From positions 1-64,000 of the forward strand of contig JACGXE010000001.1 of NCBI GenBank assembly GCA_014138095.1: a stretch of DNA of 64,000 nucleotides, read 5' to 3'. Of the stretch, positions 51,380-61,291 are shown one piece after another. The DNA comes from Ochrobactrum sp. RH2CCR150. GTDB taxonomy: Bacteria > Pseudomonadota > Alphaproteobacteria > Rhizobiales > Rhizobiaceae. The notes below the pieces were generated by a model. That model searched no databases, was not told where the DNA came from, and saw nothing but the letters and a program-made list of their open reading frames with translations. The position numbers were made by a program, and so were the translations under genes. Numbering within the stretch: the first letter of the stretch is position 1; each line of letters begins with the position of its first letter.

Positions 51380-51562
51380 ATGACAGGCCGCTCCGCTATT
51401 TCTACCGTGCTTATGATCGCCGCACTCGCGGCCACACTTGCCGCCTGTGGACGCAAGGGCCCGCTGGAGCCGCCGCCGTCATCACTGATCACCGACGATC
51501 AGGGGCATACCAAGCCGAAACCCAAGGAAGACAAGCCTTTCATTCTTGATAAGCTGCTCTAG
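51380..51562 (+). CDS. lptM: LptM-type lipoprotein (YifL family)
   Basis: A 60-residue lipoprotein. The signal peptide ends in lipobox LAAC, with lipidated C23, directly followed by the family hallmark GRKGPLEPPP. LptM helps the outer-membrane LptDE translocon form its correct disulfides. Its position between argH and lysA is typical of proteobacteria. ATG 51380 is chosen; a TTG seven codons earlier is in frame. It is 21 bases from lysA, so probably co-transcribed. Confidence 0.92.
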   Translation: MTGRSAISTVLMIAALAATLAACGRKGPLEPPPSSLITDDQGHTKPKPKEDKPFILDKLL

Positions 51563-51583
51563 TTCCCAGAAGGACTATCTTCC

Positions 51584-52849
51584 GTGAATCATTTTGAATA
51601 TCGCGACGGCGTGCTGCACGCCGAAAATGTCAGCCTGCCTGAAATCGCCAATGCAGTCGGCACGCCGTTCTATGTCTATTCCCGCGCCACGATCGAGCGT
51701 CATTTCCGGGTGTTCAGCGAAGCTTTCGCCGACATGGAGCCGCTGGTCGCCTATGCGTTGAAGGCCAACTCGAACCTGGCGGTGCTGAAGACGCTGGCGA
51801 AACTCGGCGCCGGTGCCGATACCGTTTCGGAAGGCGAAATTCGTCGTGCGCTTGCCGCAGGCATTCCCGCCAGCAAGATCGTCTTTTCGGGCGTCGGCAA
51901 GACGCCGCGCGAAATGGATTTTGCACTGCAGGCCGGTATCTACTGCTTCAATGTCGAATCCGAGCCGGAGCTGGAAATCCTCTCGGCCCGTGCGGTCGCC
52001 GCTGGCAAGGTTGCCTCGGTATCGCTGCGCATCAATCCGGATGTTGACGCCAAGACCCACGCCAAGATCTCGACCGGCAAGTCTGAAAACAAGTTTGGCA
52101 TTCCGCGCGTCAAGGCGCGCGAGGCCTATGCTCGTGCGGCGAGCCTGCCGGGCATCAACGTGGTCGGCATCGATATGCATATCGGCAGCCAGATCATCGA
52201 TCTGGAACCCTTCGACAATGCCTTTGCGCTGATGGCGCAGCTGGTGACGGAATTGCGCGCCGATGGCCACAATATCCGCCATGTCGATGTCGGCGGCGGG
52301 TTGGGCATTCCCTACCGCACCGACAATAACCCGCCGCCGCTGCCCGTGGCCTATGCGGAGATTGTCGCCAAGCACATCAAGCCGCTCGGGCTGAAGACCG
52401 TTTTCGAGCCGGGCCGTCTGATTGTCGGGAATGCCGGTCTACTGGTGACGGAAGTGATTTTCGTCAAGGAAGGCGATGCGAAGAACTTCATCATCGTCGA
52501 TGCCGCGATGAACGATCTCATCCGCCCGACGCTTTATGAAGCATTCCACGATATCCGTCCCGTCAAGCTGGCGAAGGACGATGCGCCGCGCATCCGCGCC
52601 GATTTTGTCGGCCCCGTCTGCGAAACGGGCGACTATCTCGGCCTCGACCGCGAAACGACCAAGCCAGCGCCCGGCGACCTGATCGCCGTCAGTACGGCTG
52701 GTGCTTACGGCGCGGTTCTGTCGAGCACCTATAACAGCCGCCTTCTGGTGCCAGAAGTTCTGGTGGATGGCGACCGTTACCATGTCGTTCGCCCACGCCA
52801 CACTTACGAAGAGCTGCTTGCGCTCGATTCCATTCCGGACTGGCTGTAG
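51584..52849 (+). CDS. lysA: Diaminopimelate decarboxylase
   Basis: Decarboxylates meso-diaminopimelate to lysine with PLP. It has 421 residues from a GTG start at 51584, which has SD AGAAGGA and the family opening MNHFEYRDGVLHAENVSLPEIA. The PLP lysine is K60 in YALKANSN. The glycine loop VGGGLG, the FEPGRLIV phosphate site and the GPVCETGDYL active-site Cys are present. It completes the pathway begun by lysC in this window. Confidence 0.97.
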   Translation: MNHFEYRDGVLHAENVSLPEIANAVGTPFYVYSRATIERHFRVFSEAFADMEPLVAYALKANSNLAVLKTLAKLGAGADTVSEGEIRRALAAGIPASKIVFSGVGKTPREMDFALQAGIYCFNVESEPELEILSARAVAAGKVASVSLRINPDVDAKTHAKISTGKSENKFGIPRVKAREAYARAASLPGINVVGIDMHIGSQIIDLEPFDNAFALMAQLVTELRADGHNIRHVDVGGGLGIPYRTDNNPPPLPVAYAEIVAKHIKPLGLKTVFEPGRLIVGNAGLLVTEVIFVKEGDAKNFIIVDAAMNDLIRPTLYEAFHDIRPVKLAKDDAPRIRADFVGPVCETGDYLGLDRETTKPAPGDLIAVSTAGAYGAVLSSTYNSRLLVPEVLVDGDRYHVVRPRHTYEELLALDSIPDWL

Positions 52850-52870
52850 TCCATTTGGATCATGGTCCAT

Positions 52871-52919
52871 ATTAATCATGGCCCAATTAATCATGGCAAA
52901 GCCTCGCCTTTGCCATGAT
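52871..52919. repeat. Direct and inverted repeats between lysA and DUF4175 gene
   Basis: The 12-mer ATTAATCATGGC occurs twice (52871-52882, 52886-52897). The second copy runs into a 12-bp inverted repeat ATCATGGCAAAG / CTTTGCCATGAT (52890-52901 / 52908-52919). No T tail follows, so a simple terminator is doubtful. Confidence 0.6.
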
Positions 52920-52972
52920 GCATGTTATCCTGTCATTCGATTGCACACTGGCAGACAGAGCAGAAAGCCCGG

Positions 52973-55636
52973 ATGACGGATCAAGGCCACGACAAGAAGG
53001 ATAAGCCGCGATTGATGCGGGATGCCTTTTTGCGCCTGTTTTCAGGCGATGGCGCGCTGTTACGGCGTCTGCGTCTGCGCACCTTCCTGACTGTCGGGTT
53101 TGAGCGTCTGTGGCCGCTGGTCCTGCCGCTGATTCTGCTGGCAGCGCTTTTCGCAAGCATCAGCTGGTTTGGCCTGTTTGGCATGATGCCGCGCTGGCTG
53201 CATATCGCCGCGCTGACGATCTTCGCACTGGCGGGGCTGGTTGCGCTCTATCTCCCTTCCCGCTTCCGTCGACCGACCGAAGACGATGTCACGGCGCGGA
53301 TCGAAGCGGTGAATGGCCTTGTGCATGAACCGTTGGCCGTGCAGTCCGGCCATATGGCCACCGGCACCCATGACCCTTTCTCGCAGGCTCTTTGGCGCGA
53401 ACACCAGCGCCGCATGGCCGAACGGCTGAAGAACCTGCAATCCGGCCTGCCGCGACCGCGCCTTCCTGAACGCGATCCTTACGGACTGCGCGCCGCCGTG
53501 GCGCTGTTGTTCGTCACGGCGCTCGCTTATACGTCCAGCTCCGGCAGCGGGCGCATTGCCGATGCGTTTCACATTCGTCCGGGTGAAGGCGGTGCTGTTG
53601 CCCGTGTCGATGCCTGGGTGACGCCACCACGCTATACGGGCCGCGCGCCGGTTTTCCTGACAGTCAGCGCCGACAACGCCCGCAATGCCGACGCGATCAC
53701 GGTCCCGGAAGGCAGTGTGCTTTCGGTTCGCGTCATCGGAGGCAGTTCGGAACGCCTGACCGCAACCAATGCAGAAGGCGAGCAGCGGGAAGTCCAGCCT
53801 GTCGCACCAAAGGAAGAGCAGACGGAAGCCAAGGGGCTGAGGCCGGTACAGACGCCGGAAGAAAGCGCTGTCGAGGGCAGCCGCAACTTCCGTTATGATT
53901 TGCGCGAAGACGAAACCCTGACGCTTTCCGGCACCGACGCGCGCTGGAAATTCGCGGTGACGCCGGACACGCCGCCGACAATCCGCTTTACCAAGGAACC
54001 CGGCCGAGCGCTGAACGGCACGCTGCAACTCACCTATGAAATCGATGACGACTATGCGCCGGCCAAGGCTTTTGCCGAAATCGTGCCGCTGGAAATCGAT
54101 GAAGACGAAGAGGCCGCCCCGCTTTACGAAGCACCCGAACTGCCGCTCGCACTGCCACGCCGTGGCGTGAAAGAAGCCACCACCTCGAAGGACCTGACCG
54201 AACATCCATGGGCTGGCCAGAAAGTGGCACTGACCCTCGTCGTCACCGACGCGGCGGGTCAGGTTGGCCGCAGCGAAACCAAGGTGATAACGCTTCCCGA
54301 ACGCCCATTCAGCAACCCGCTCGCACGCGCAATTGCCGAACAGCGGCGTATTCTGGCGCTTGACGCCAATCAGCGTGATCACGTGCTGGACATGCTCTCG
54401 GCGCTGATGCTGCGCCCGGAAGAAACGATCAAGAACGCCGCGCATTATCTCGGCCTCGTAACCATCCGCACAAAGCTTCGCCTGGCCCGCAGCGATGATT
54501 CGCTGCGTGATACCGCCGATTACATGTGGCAGGTGGCGCTGGGTATTGAGGACGGCAATCTTTCGGCAGCTGAAAAACGTTTGCGTCAGGCGCAGGAAGC
54601 GCTCAAAAATGCCCTGCAAAACGGTGCCTCTCAGGAAGAGATCGAGAAGCTCACCGCCGATCTGCGCAAGGCGATGCAGGACTTCCTGCGCGAATTCGCC
54701 CAGCGCCAGCAGCAGAACCCGAATGCACGCCAGTCAGCGCCCGATCCCAATGCGCGGATGCTGACGGAAAAAGATCTACAGCGCATGATGGACCAGATCG
54801 AAAATCTGGCCCGTCAGGGTTCCCGCGATCAGGCCGAACAGCTTCTCTCGCAATTGCAGGACCTGATGAACAATCTGCAGATGGGGCAGGCGCAACCCGG
54901 CCAGCAAGGTCAGGGACAGCAGGGCCAGCAAGGCCAGATGCAGCAGCAGATGAACAAGCTTGGTGATCTGATGCGTCGCCAGCAGCAGATGATGAACGAG
55001 ACATTCAATCTCGACCAGCAACAACAACGCCAGTTCGACAGCAATCCGGGTGCCGGTGAAGAGGGCGAAGGCGAGGACATGGAAGGCCTGTTCCCCGGCG
55101 ATGACGGCTCCAAGGGTGGCGGCTCGCAGCAGGGCGGCCAGACTGATGAAAAGACGGCTGAGGCCATGCGCAAGCTGCAACAGCAACAGCAGCAATTGCA
55201 GCAGGAATTGCAGAAGCTTACAGAAGACCTGAAAGGCATGGGGATTGAACCCGGCAAGGATTTCGGCGATGCCGGAAAATCCATGGGCAATGCTGCCGAA
55301 GCGCTCGGACGCAATGAGGGCGCGGAAGCCAATGACAATCAGGGCAGCGCTCTCGACGCCCTGCGCCGTGCCGGGCGCGATATGATGCAGAAGATGCAGC
55401 AGGCGATGGGACAGGACGGCCAGCAGGGTCAGGGCGCGAATGGCTCTCGTGGTCGCGATCCGCTCGGACGCCAACAGGGAATGGGAGCCGATGACGGCAG
55501 CGGCACCAAAATTCCGGGTGAAATCGATATTCAGCGCGCACGCGAAATTCTGGATGAAATCCGCCGCAAGCTTGGCAATGCGCTGACGCCGCAGATGGAA
55601 AAGGAATATCTGCAGCGCCTGTTACAGTTCGATTAG
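52973..55636 (+). CDS. DUF4175 (TIGR02302) family membrane protein
   Basis: An 887-residue protein of unknown function found next to lysA in many alphaproteobacteria. Two or three N-terminal membrane segments (about 45-65, 75-95, 170-190) precede a large periplasmic part with Ig-like stretches (about 200-440). A helical region (450-600), then a Gln/Gly-rich zone with many QQGQ/GQQGQ repeats and acidic patches (about 610-860), and a conserved C-terminal helix RAREILDEIRRKLGNAL end it. The low-complexity part may be disordered. ATG 52973 fits the start of similarity; no clear SD. Confidence 0.85.
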   Translation: MTDQGHDKKDKPRLMRDAFLRLFSGDGALLRRLRLRTFLTVGFERLWPLVLPLILLAALFASISWFGLFGMMPRWLHIAALTIFALAGLVALYLPSRFRRPTEDDVTARIEAVNGLVHEPLAVQSGHMATGTHDPFSQALWREHQRRMAERLKNLQSGLPRPRLPERDPYGLRAAVALLFVTALAYTSSSGSGRIADAFHIRPGEGGAVARVDAWVTPPRYTGRAPVFLTVSADNARNADAITVPEGSVLSVRVIGGSSERLTATNAEGEQREVQPVAPKEEQTEAKGLRPVQTPEESAVEGSRNFRYDLREDETLTLSGTDARWKFAVTPDTPPTIRFTKEPGRALNGTLQLTYEIDDDYAPAKAFAEIVPLEIDEDEEAAPLYEAPELPLALPRRGVKEATTSKDLTEHPWAGQKVALTLVVTDAAGQVGRSETKVITLPERPFSNPLARAIAEQRRILALDANQRDHVLDMLSALMLRPEETIKNAAHYLGLVTIRTKLRLARSDDSLRDTADYMWQVALGIEDGNLSAAEKRLRQAQEALKNALQNGASQEEIEKLTADLRKAMQDFLREFAQRQQQNPNARQSAPDPNARMLTEKDLQRMMDQIENLARQGSRDQAEQLLSQLQDLMNNLQMGQAQPGQQGQGQQGQQGQMQQQMNKLGDLMRRQQQMMNETFNLDQQQQRQFDSNPGAGEEGEGEDMEGLFPGDDGSKGGGSQQGGQTDEKTAEAMRKLQQQQQQLQQELQKLTEDLKGMGIEPGKDFGDAGKSMGNAAEALGRNEGAEANDNQGSALDALRRAGRDMMQKMQQAMGQDGQQGQGANGSRGRDPLGRQQGMGADDGSGTKIPGEIDIQRAREILDEIRRKLGNALTPQMEKEYLQRLLQFD

Positions 55637-55651
55637 AAGCTGTTTGGAGAG

Positions 55652-56188
55652 TTAATCCTTGACGTGTCCGACATAGGGCAACTGGCGGAACGAATGGGCC
55701 ACGTCCATGCCGTAGCCGACGACAAAATAATCCGGGCATTCGAACGCGACGAAATCAGCCTCCAGATCAACCTTGCGACGCACGCTCTTGTCGAGCAGGA
55801 CGGCGATGCTGACGCTGCGCGCACCGCGTTCCAGCATCAGTTCGCGGACGAATTTGAGCGTCTTGCCTGATTCCAGAATATCATCGATCAACAACACGTC
55901 GCGGTCACGAACTTCGCTGTCGATATCGCGCAGAAGGCGAACTTCGGTGCTGGTCGTGCCCTTGCCATAGCTGGAAACGGTGATGAATTCGACGTCCGGT
56001 TCCACGCCTGCATCATGCATGGCGCGGATGAGATCAGCTGCGAAAATGAACGAGCCCTTGAGAATGGAAATCGTCAGCAGATTGTGAAACTTGCGTTCGG
56101 CAATAGCCTTCGCCAGCTCAAGATTGCGACCGGCAATATCTTCCGGGCTGAACAGAACTTCTATCGTTTTGCCGCCGACTTCTGGCAT
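55652..56188 (-). CDS. hpt: Hypoxanthine phosphoribosyltransferase
   Basis: Salvages hypoxanthine (and usually guanine) with PRPP to IMP/GMP. It has 178 residues. The PRPP motif VLLIDDILESGKTL, the flexible-loop SSYGKGTTSTEV and the purine-binding KVDLEADFVAFECPDYFVVGYGMD are complete. ATG 56188 gives the family start MPEVGGKTIEVLFSPEDIAGR; the longer frame upstream is not protein-like. The leader holds a hairpin at 56225-56254. Confidence 0.96.
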   Translation of the reverse strand: MPEVGGKTIEVLFSPEDIAGRNLELAKAIAERKFHNLLTISILKGSFIFAADLIRAMHDAGVEPDVEFITVSSYGKGTTSTEVRLLRDIDSEVRDRDVLLIDDILESGKTLKFVRELMLERGARSVSIAVLLDKSVRRKVDLEADFVAFECPDYFVVGYGMDVAHSFRQLPYVGHVKD

Positions 56189-56224
56189 TGTCGGTTCTCT
56201 CCTGATCGTTTGCTGTGCTTCTGG

Positions 56225-56254
56225 CTCCCGAAGTCGTTTCAGACTTTCGGGAGG
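56225..56254 (-). promoter_or_regulatory. Hairpin in the hpt leader
   Basis: CTCCCGAAGTC / GACTTTCGGGAG, an 11-bp stem with one bulge and a 6-base loop, 37 bases upstream of the hpt ATG. There is no T tail, so it is more likely a leader structure or an operator than a terminator. Confidence 0.4.
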
Positions 56255-56371
56255 CGCTCTCATGCAGAAGGCACGCTCTATAGCATGGTTTGAGAAAAAT
56301 GCACCCCGCCTGTCAACAGGCTCAGGCTTATATCCATTTCCCGATGACAGGATTTGATATAGCGTGCCCGC

Positions 56372-57130
56372 ATGCATCCGGACATTATCGAACTGCGCTC
56401 CTTTTACGACACGACACTCGGTCATTTGGCCGAGCGCGCCATACGCATGGCGATTGCGGGTCTTTGGGAACGCGTGCCGGGTGAGCGCCTCGTCGGAATG
56501 GGCTACTGCCTCCCCTACCTCGACCGGTTCAGCGCCGATACCGAGCGGACTTTTGCATTCATGCCAGCAGGGCAAGGCGCCATAGCCTGGCCTTCGGTTG
56601 ACAAATCCAGCACCGCGCTGGTCTTCGATGAAGAACTGCCGCTGCCGGATTCCTCCATCGACCGCATCTTGATGGTCCATGCACTGGAATATGCCGAAAG
56701 CGCGCCCGAAACGCTCAAAGAAATGTGGCGCGTGCTGGCTCCCAACGGGCGGCTGGTGATCGTCGTGCCAAACCGACGCGGCGTCTGGGCCCGCTTCGAA
56801 CACACACCTTTCGGCAGCGGTCGGCCCTATAGTCGCGATCAGCTTTCCACCTTGCTGCGTGAAGCCAATTTCACGGTCAACACCGTCAGCGACGCCTTGC
56901 ATTTTCCACCCGCCACGCGCCGCTGGATGATGCGCCCCTGTCTGGCGCTCGAAGGCATGGGGCGGCGGCTGTGGCCGCTTTTCTCCGGCGTTCTGGTTGT
57001 GGAGGCACAGAAGCGCCTCTATCAGGGCCTGCCGGTTGCGCAGCGCTCGTCCCGCCGTGTTTTTGTGCCGGTGCTTGGAACTCCCGTCGGGGGCCTACGC
57101 AAAACAAAGCAGAAAGAAGCGGAAACCTGA
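56372..57130 (+). CDS. Class I SAM-dependent methyltransferase
   Basis: A 252-residue type-11 methyltransferase. It opens [22 protein letters not shown]. Its SAM-site region is unusual ([13 protein letters not shown] in place of the normal LDxGxGxG), followed by typical [38 protein letters not shown]. The C-terminus is basic. The substrate is unknown. It precedes hisC by 124 bases on the same strand and may be co-transcribed. Confidence 0.85.
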   Translation: MHPDIIELRSFYDTTLGHLAERAIRMAIAGLWERVPGERLVGMGYCLPYLDRFSADTERTFAFMPAGQGAIAWPSVDKSSTALVFDEELPLPDSSIDRILMVHALEYAESAPETLKEMWRVLAPNGRLVIVVPNRRGVWARFEHTPFGSGRPYSRDQLSTLLREANFTVNTVSDALHFPPATRRWMMRPCLALEGMGRRLWPLFSGVLVVEAQKRLYQGLPVAQRSSRRVFVPVLGTPVGGLRKTKQKEAET

Positions 57131-57254
57131 CGCTTTTCCCCTGAAAACAAGGTTTTTCTCGACTTCACGCCAATGGCGGTTTATGTCGCATCGGGGCTCA
57201 AAATCCCTTGAGCGTCCCGTTAAGCAACACTGTTCTTTTGGCGGAGCCAAAATC

Positions 57255-58361
57255 ATGACCGATCAGCAAAACCTTTCCCGTCCCCAGCCCAAGGCCGGCC
57301 TGCTCAACATCGCAGCCTACGTGCCTGGCAAGGAACATGTGGAAGGCGTTGCCAAGGTCTATAAGCTCTCCTCCAACGAGACACCGATCGGTCCCAGCCC
57401 CCATGCGGTGGAGGCCTATCGATACGCGGGCGAAAAGCTGGAGCTTTATCCCGACGGACGAGCGCTCGCACTGCGGGAGGCCATTGCCGAAACGCAGGGG
57501 TTGAACATTGGCAATATCCTGTGCGGCAATGGTTCGGACGAGTTGTTGGGCCTGCTCTGCCAGACCTATCTTGCGCCCGGCGATGAAGCCATCATCACCG
57601 AGCATGGCTTTGCCGTTTACAAGATCCAGACACTGGCAGCCGGTGCAACGCCGGTGACGGTGAAGGAAAGCAATGAGCGCATCGACGTGGATGCCATTCT
57701 TGCTGGCATCACGCCGCGCACCAAGGTGGTCTTCATTGCCAACCCGGCCAACCCGACCGGCACCTATCTGCCGTTTGAGGAAGTGCGCCGCCTGCATGCG
57801 GGCCTGCCGAAGCATGTCCTCTTCATCCTCGATGCAGCCTATGCCGAATATGTGCGCCGCAACGATTACGAGGCTGGCCTCGAACTCGTTTCGTCGAACG
57901 AAAATGTCGTGATGACCCGCACCTTCTCGAAGATTCACGGTCTTCCGGGCCTGCGGATCGGCTGGATGTATGCGCCTGCCCATGTGATCGACGCGGTCAA
58001 TCGCATTCGTGGTCCGTTCAACATGAACGCGCCCGCCATTGCAGCGGGCGCTGCGGCCATTCGCGATCGCAATCATGTCGAAAAGTCGGTCGCCTATAAT
58101 GACACCTGGCTGAACTGGCTGACGGATGAGTTCACCAAGCTCGGCCTGCGGGTCACGCCTTCGGTAACGAACTTCCTTCTGATCCATTTCCCTGAAGACG
58201 CCGCGCACTCGGCGGACAAGGCGGATGAGTGGCTTTCCAAGCGTGGTTATATTCTGCGCCGCGTTGGCGGATACGGTTTCCCCAATGCGCTGCGCATGAC
58301 TGTCGGACCGGAAGAAGCCAATCGCGGCGTAGTCGCCGCACTCACCGAGTTTTTAAAGTAA
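57255..58361 (+). CDS. hisC: Histidinol-phosphate aminotransferase
   Basis: A PLP aminotransferase of histidine synthesis (imidazole-acetol phosphate to histidinol phosphate); many HisC proteins also transaminate aromatic keto acids. It has 368 residues. The PLP lysine lies in [20 protein letters not shown], and the [22 protein letters not shown] and CGNGSDELL motifs are intact. Pairing with the prephenate dehydrogenase gene five bases downstream suggests a part in tyrosine/phenylalanine synthesis. ATG 57255 starts the family homology. Confidence 0.95.
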   Translation: MTDQQNLSRPQPKAGLLNIAAYVPGKEHVEGVAKVYKLSSNETPIGPSPHAVEAYRYAGEKLELYPDGRALALREAIAETQGLNIGNILCGNGSDELLGLLCQTYLAPGDEAIITEHGFAVYKIQTLAAGATPVTVKESNERIDVDAILAGITPRTKVVFIANPANPTGTYLPFEEVRRLHAGLPKHVLFILDAAYAEYVRRNDYEAGLELVSSNENVVMTRTFSKIHGLPGLRIGWMYAPAHVIDAVNRIRGPFNMNAPAIAAGAAAIRDRNHVEKSVAYNDTWLNWLTDEFTKLGLRVTPSVTNFLLIHFPEDAAHSADKADEWLSKRGYILRRVGGYGFPNALRMTVGPEEANRGVVAALTEFLK

Positions 58362-58366
58362 GATCA

Positions 58367-59305
58367 ATGTCCACGATCCATTTTGATAAAATCGCGCTGA
58401 TCGGTATCGGCCTCATCGGTTCGTCGCTGGCGCGCGTCATCCGTCGCGAAGGCCTTGCCAAGCACATCGCAATTGCAACCCGCAGCGCCGAAACCCTGAA
58501 GCGCGCCGAGGAACTGGCCCTCGGCGACAGCTACACCACCGACAGCGCCGAAGCGGTCAAGGATGCAGATCTGGTTATCGTCTCGGTGCCAGTCGGCTCT
58601 TCCGGCACCGTCGCAAAGCAGATTGCCGCAAGCCTGAAGCCGGGCGCCATCGTCACCGATGTTGGCTCCACCAAGGCTTCCGTCATCGCGCAGATGCAGC
58701 CCGAACTGCCCACCAATGTGCATTTCATTCCGGGCCACCCGCTGGCAGGAACGGAATATTCCGGCCCGGATGCGGGCTTTGCCGAGCTGTTCAACAATCG
58801 CTGGTGCATCCTCACGCCTCTTCCCGACACGGATGAAGCGGCACTGGAAAAGCTCACCGCCTTCTGGACAGCCTGCGGTTCACGGCTCGATCACATGGAC
58901 CCGCAGCACCACGATCTGGTGCTGGCCATCGTCTCGCATCTGCCGCATATCATCGCCTACAACATCGTCGGCACGGCCAGCGATCTGGAACAGGTGACGA
59001 AATCGGAAGTGATCAAATATTCCGCATCCGGCTTCCGCGATTTCACGCGTCTGGGGGCATCCGACCCGACCATGTGGCGCGATGTCTGCCTGCACAACAA
59101 GGACGCCATCCTTGAAATGCTGGGACGGTTCTCGGAAGACCTTGCGTCCTTGCAGCGCTCGATCCGCTGGGGCGATGGAGAGGCATTGTTCGACCTCTTC
59201 ACCCGCACCCGAGCGGTACGCCGCGGCATTATCGATGCTGGTCAGGAAGTGGATGCACCGGACTTTGGCCGTCAGGCTGCGACGCGCACAAGCGAAAAGA
59301 AGTAA
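58367..59305 (+). CDS. tyrC: Prephenate/arogenate dehydrogenase
   Basis: An NAD(P)-dependent enzyme of tyrosine synthesis, 312 residues. The Rossmann motif is ALIGIGLIGSSLARVIRREG, and VGSTKASVIAQM and HPLAGTEYSGPDAGF are the substrate-binding signatures. HDLVLAIVSHLPHIIAYNIVG contains the conserved His pair. No ACT or chorismate mutase domain is present, so it is the monofunctional form. It starts five bases after the hisC stop, clearly one operon. Whether prephenate or arogenate is preferred is not readable. Confidence 0.94.
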   Translation: MSTIHFDKIALIGIGLIGSSLARVIRREGLAKHIAIATRSAETLKRAEELALGDSYTTDSAEAVKDADLVIVSVPVGSSGTVAKQIAASLKPGAIVTDVGSTKASVIAQMQPELPTNVHFIPGHPLAGTEYSGPDAGFAELFNNRWCILTPLPDTDEAALEKLTAFWTACGSRLDHMDPQHHDLVLAIVSHLPHIIAYNIVGTASDLEQVTKSEVIKYSASGFRDFTRLGASDPTMWRDVCLHNKDAILEMLGRFSEDLASLQRSIRWGDGEALFDLFTRTRAVRRGIIDAGQEVDAPDFGRQAATRTSEKK

Positions 59306-59315
59306 GACAACAGAT

Positions 59316-59417
59316 AGAGCGGTTCCGGTTAAAACTGAATCGTGGAACCGCTCTATCTATTTGTTTTTACGCATTATCCTACGCAAAATCGCTACGCACT
59401 TTTGCTGGAAATGCTCT
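59316..59417 (+). repeat. Dispersed repeat, copy 5 (variant)
   Basis: Starts with an 11-bp inverted repeat AGAGCGGTTCC / GGAACCGCTCT (59316-59326 / 59344-59354), then TTGTTTTTACGCATTATCC and ACTTTTGCTGGAAATGCTC. It shares the TTTTTACGCA segment with copy 4. A second hairpin TAGGGCAGTA / TACTGCCCTA follows at 59417-59442 and may end the converging genes. Confidence 0.65.
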
Positions 59418-59455
59418 AGGGCAGTAAAAACATACTGCCCTACTCCCTTATTCCC

Positions 59456-60487
59456 CTACAACGCTGGCAACCGCCCAAGTGGAATGAACCCGGCATTGGC
59501 CCTGCCCTTGCGAACGGCAATCTCCAGCGTGGGATTGCCGTTTTCGTCTTTCGGCATGGCTGAAAGCGCGAAGAGGATGGTAGCGATATTGCTGCCCTGT
59601 TCCGGGAAAACCGTTTGGCCTGCCTGCGCCAGCGACTGCGCATTGACCAGCGTCAGCTTCACATCTGCATTGATTAGCCCGTCATCATCGACGGAGAACG
59701 GACCGGTCAGCGACACCATGGCCCCATTGGGCATGGAGAGAAATGCCTGGTGGATGGTGCCGCTACGGCCGCGCAGGCGCTGACTGAAATCGGAAGAGCC
59801 CGACGCCAGAAGCGTAGCGGCATCAGCGATCTCGATATCGGCAACGCCGTCGATCTCGGGGCTCTTGGCATTGCCAATCACGGGTGCTGCAAGCTTCAGC
59901 CCAGCAAAGCGGCCTGCCAGTTTCAGCGCACCATCGACGGCGCTCATGCTGAAATCCATCTGTTCCAGACTGCTCAGCGGTTCTGTCGTTGTGGTTTCTG
60001 TGCGACGGCCAACCACGACGTCGCGGGCTTCAAGCGCAATCTCGGTCGGAAACGGGCGGGCAAGGCGCGTGTTGGAGTTGAACTTGCTCCAGTTGACTTC
60101 AAGCGGTTGCAGGCCGGGGAATTCGATAAAGGCAGGTCCAGTCAGATCGTTGCTGAGTGAGCGCGGCGCATAGACAGGTGAGCCGGAGGTGAAACGTCCG
60201 GCGCGGAATGCCATTCCAGCGCTCGGCTTCTGCCAGGAAATGCTGTCGCAGACGACATTGACGCGGAGTGGATAGCCGCTGGTGCGCAGATCTTCGCAGC
60301 GCACGCCGATGCCCTGGGCCGAAAGTTTGGCCATATCCGCCGTCGCGCGGGTTTGCAGGCGGTCGGCCACATAGAACCACCCGGCTGTATAGCCAGCGAC
60401 GAGAACGATCAGGAAAATTCCAAGCGCAATCGGTCGCTTTCTGGACTTCCGTTGCCCTGTTCCAGCTTCCGTCCCGGGATGCATCAT
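59456..60487 (-). CDS. DUF2125 domain-containing protein
   Basis: A 343-residue envelope protein of unknown function, typical of Rhizobiales. A basic cytoplasmic tail (residues 1-20) leads to a membrane anchor (IALGIFLIVLVAGYTAGWFYV, about 21-41). The periplasmic DUF2125 domain follows, with conserved VRCEDLRTSGYPLRVNVVCDSI (two Cys, possible disulfide) and NWSKFNSNTRLARPFP. A location on the periplasmic side of the inner membrane is inferred. Start 60487 or the next codon. Confidence 0.88.
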   Translation of the reverse strand: MMHPGTEAGTGQRKSRKRPIALGIFLIVLVAGYTAGWFYVADRLQTRATADMAKLSAQGIGVRCEDLRTSGYPLRVNVVCDSISWQKPSAGMAFRAGRFTSGSPVYAPRSLSNDLTGPAFIEFPGLQPLEVNWSKFNSNTRLARPFPTEIALEARDVVVGRRTETTTTEPLSSLEQMDFSMSAVDGALKLAGRFAGLKLAAPVIGNAKSPEIDGVADIEIADAATLLASGSSDFSQRLRGRSGTIHQAFLSMPNGAMVSLTGPFSVDDDGLINADVKLTLVNAQSLAQAGQTVFPEQGSNIATILFALSAMPKDENGNPTLEIAVRKGRANAGFIPLGRLPAL

Positions 60488-60695
60488 CGAAAAACCTTAT
60501 GTCGGTCAGAGAGTTGAGCCTGAGAAGCGGCAAAGCCGCCAGCGACGCATCTTTCGATACACTGTTTTGCTCAACCTCACTGGTGGCCATATTATGGCAG
60601 GATTGAGTCTTGTGAAGTGGAGCTTCAGAAAAAACGAGGGATATCCATCAATTACCGATGGAAATCGAACAAGAGACGACAAATATTATACCATC

Positions 60696-61268
60696 ATGAC
60701 AAAGCACATTGATGAGAAGCGAACGAGTGATTTTTGGGTTTTCGGCTACGGCTCGCTGATGTGGCGTCCCGGTTTCGCGCATGTGGAAACCGTTCGCGCC
60801 CGTCTGCACGGCTATCGTCGCAGCCTGTGCATCTATTCGCATTTTCATCGCGGCTCACCCGACCATCCCGGACTCGTGCTTGGCCTCGATGCGGGCGGCT
60901 CCTGCCTTGGCATGGCCTTTCGGGTTCCGGGCGAGATGACCGACGAGGTTATGGTCTATCTGCGAGAACGTGAATTATCGAACAATGTCTATCACGAAAA
61001 GAAGCTGCGGCTGCGCCTTCACGACGGGCGCGATGTTCAGGGGCTGGTTTATGTAGCCGACCGCCGCCATGTGCAATATGCAGGCGCGCTCAAGGCCGAG
61101 GATGCGGCAGCGATTGTCGCCTCCGCGCACGGCGAGTCCGGCGCAAATATCGATTATGTGGCCAATACGCTGAAGCATCTGCGCGACATGCGCGTGCGCG
61201 ACCATGCGCTGGAGCATGTCGGCAGTCTGATTGCCTCGAAATCACACCAACCGCGTGATTTCGACTGA
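60696..61268 (+). CDS. Gamma-glutamylcyclotransferase (ChaC-like)
   Basis: A 190-residue enzyme of the ChaC branch, which cleaves glutathione to 5-oxoproline and Cys-Gly. The substrate loop FWVFGYGSLMWRPGF matches the family, with YRRSLCIYSHFHRGSPDHPGLVLGLDAGGSC following. The catalytic Glu lies in VYLRERELSNNVYHEK. ATG 60696 is used; an upstream in-frame ATG adds 43 residues without family likeness. It is divergent from the DUF2125 gene. Confidence 0.9.
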   Translation: MTKHIDEKRTSDFWVFGYGSLMWRPGFAHVETVRARLHGYRRSLCIYSHFHRGSPDHPGLVLGLDAGGSCLGMAFRVPGEMTDEVMVYLRERELSNNVYHEKKLRLRLHDGRDVQGLVYVADRRHVQYAGALKAEDAAAIVASAHGESGANIDYVANTLKHLRDMRVRDHALEHVGSLIASKSHQPRDFD

Positions 61269-61291
61269 CAGGACGCGTCAAAGGATAATGA

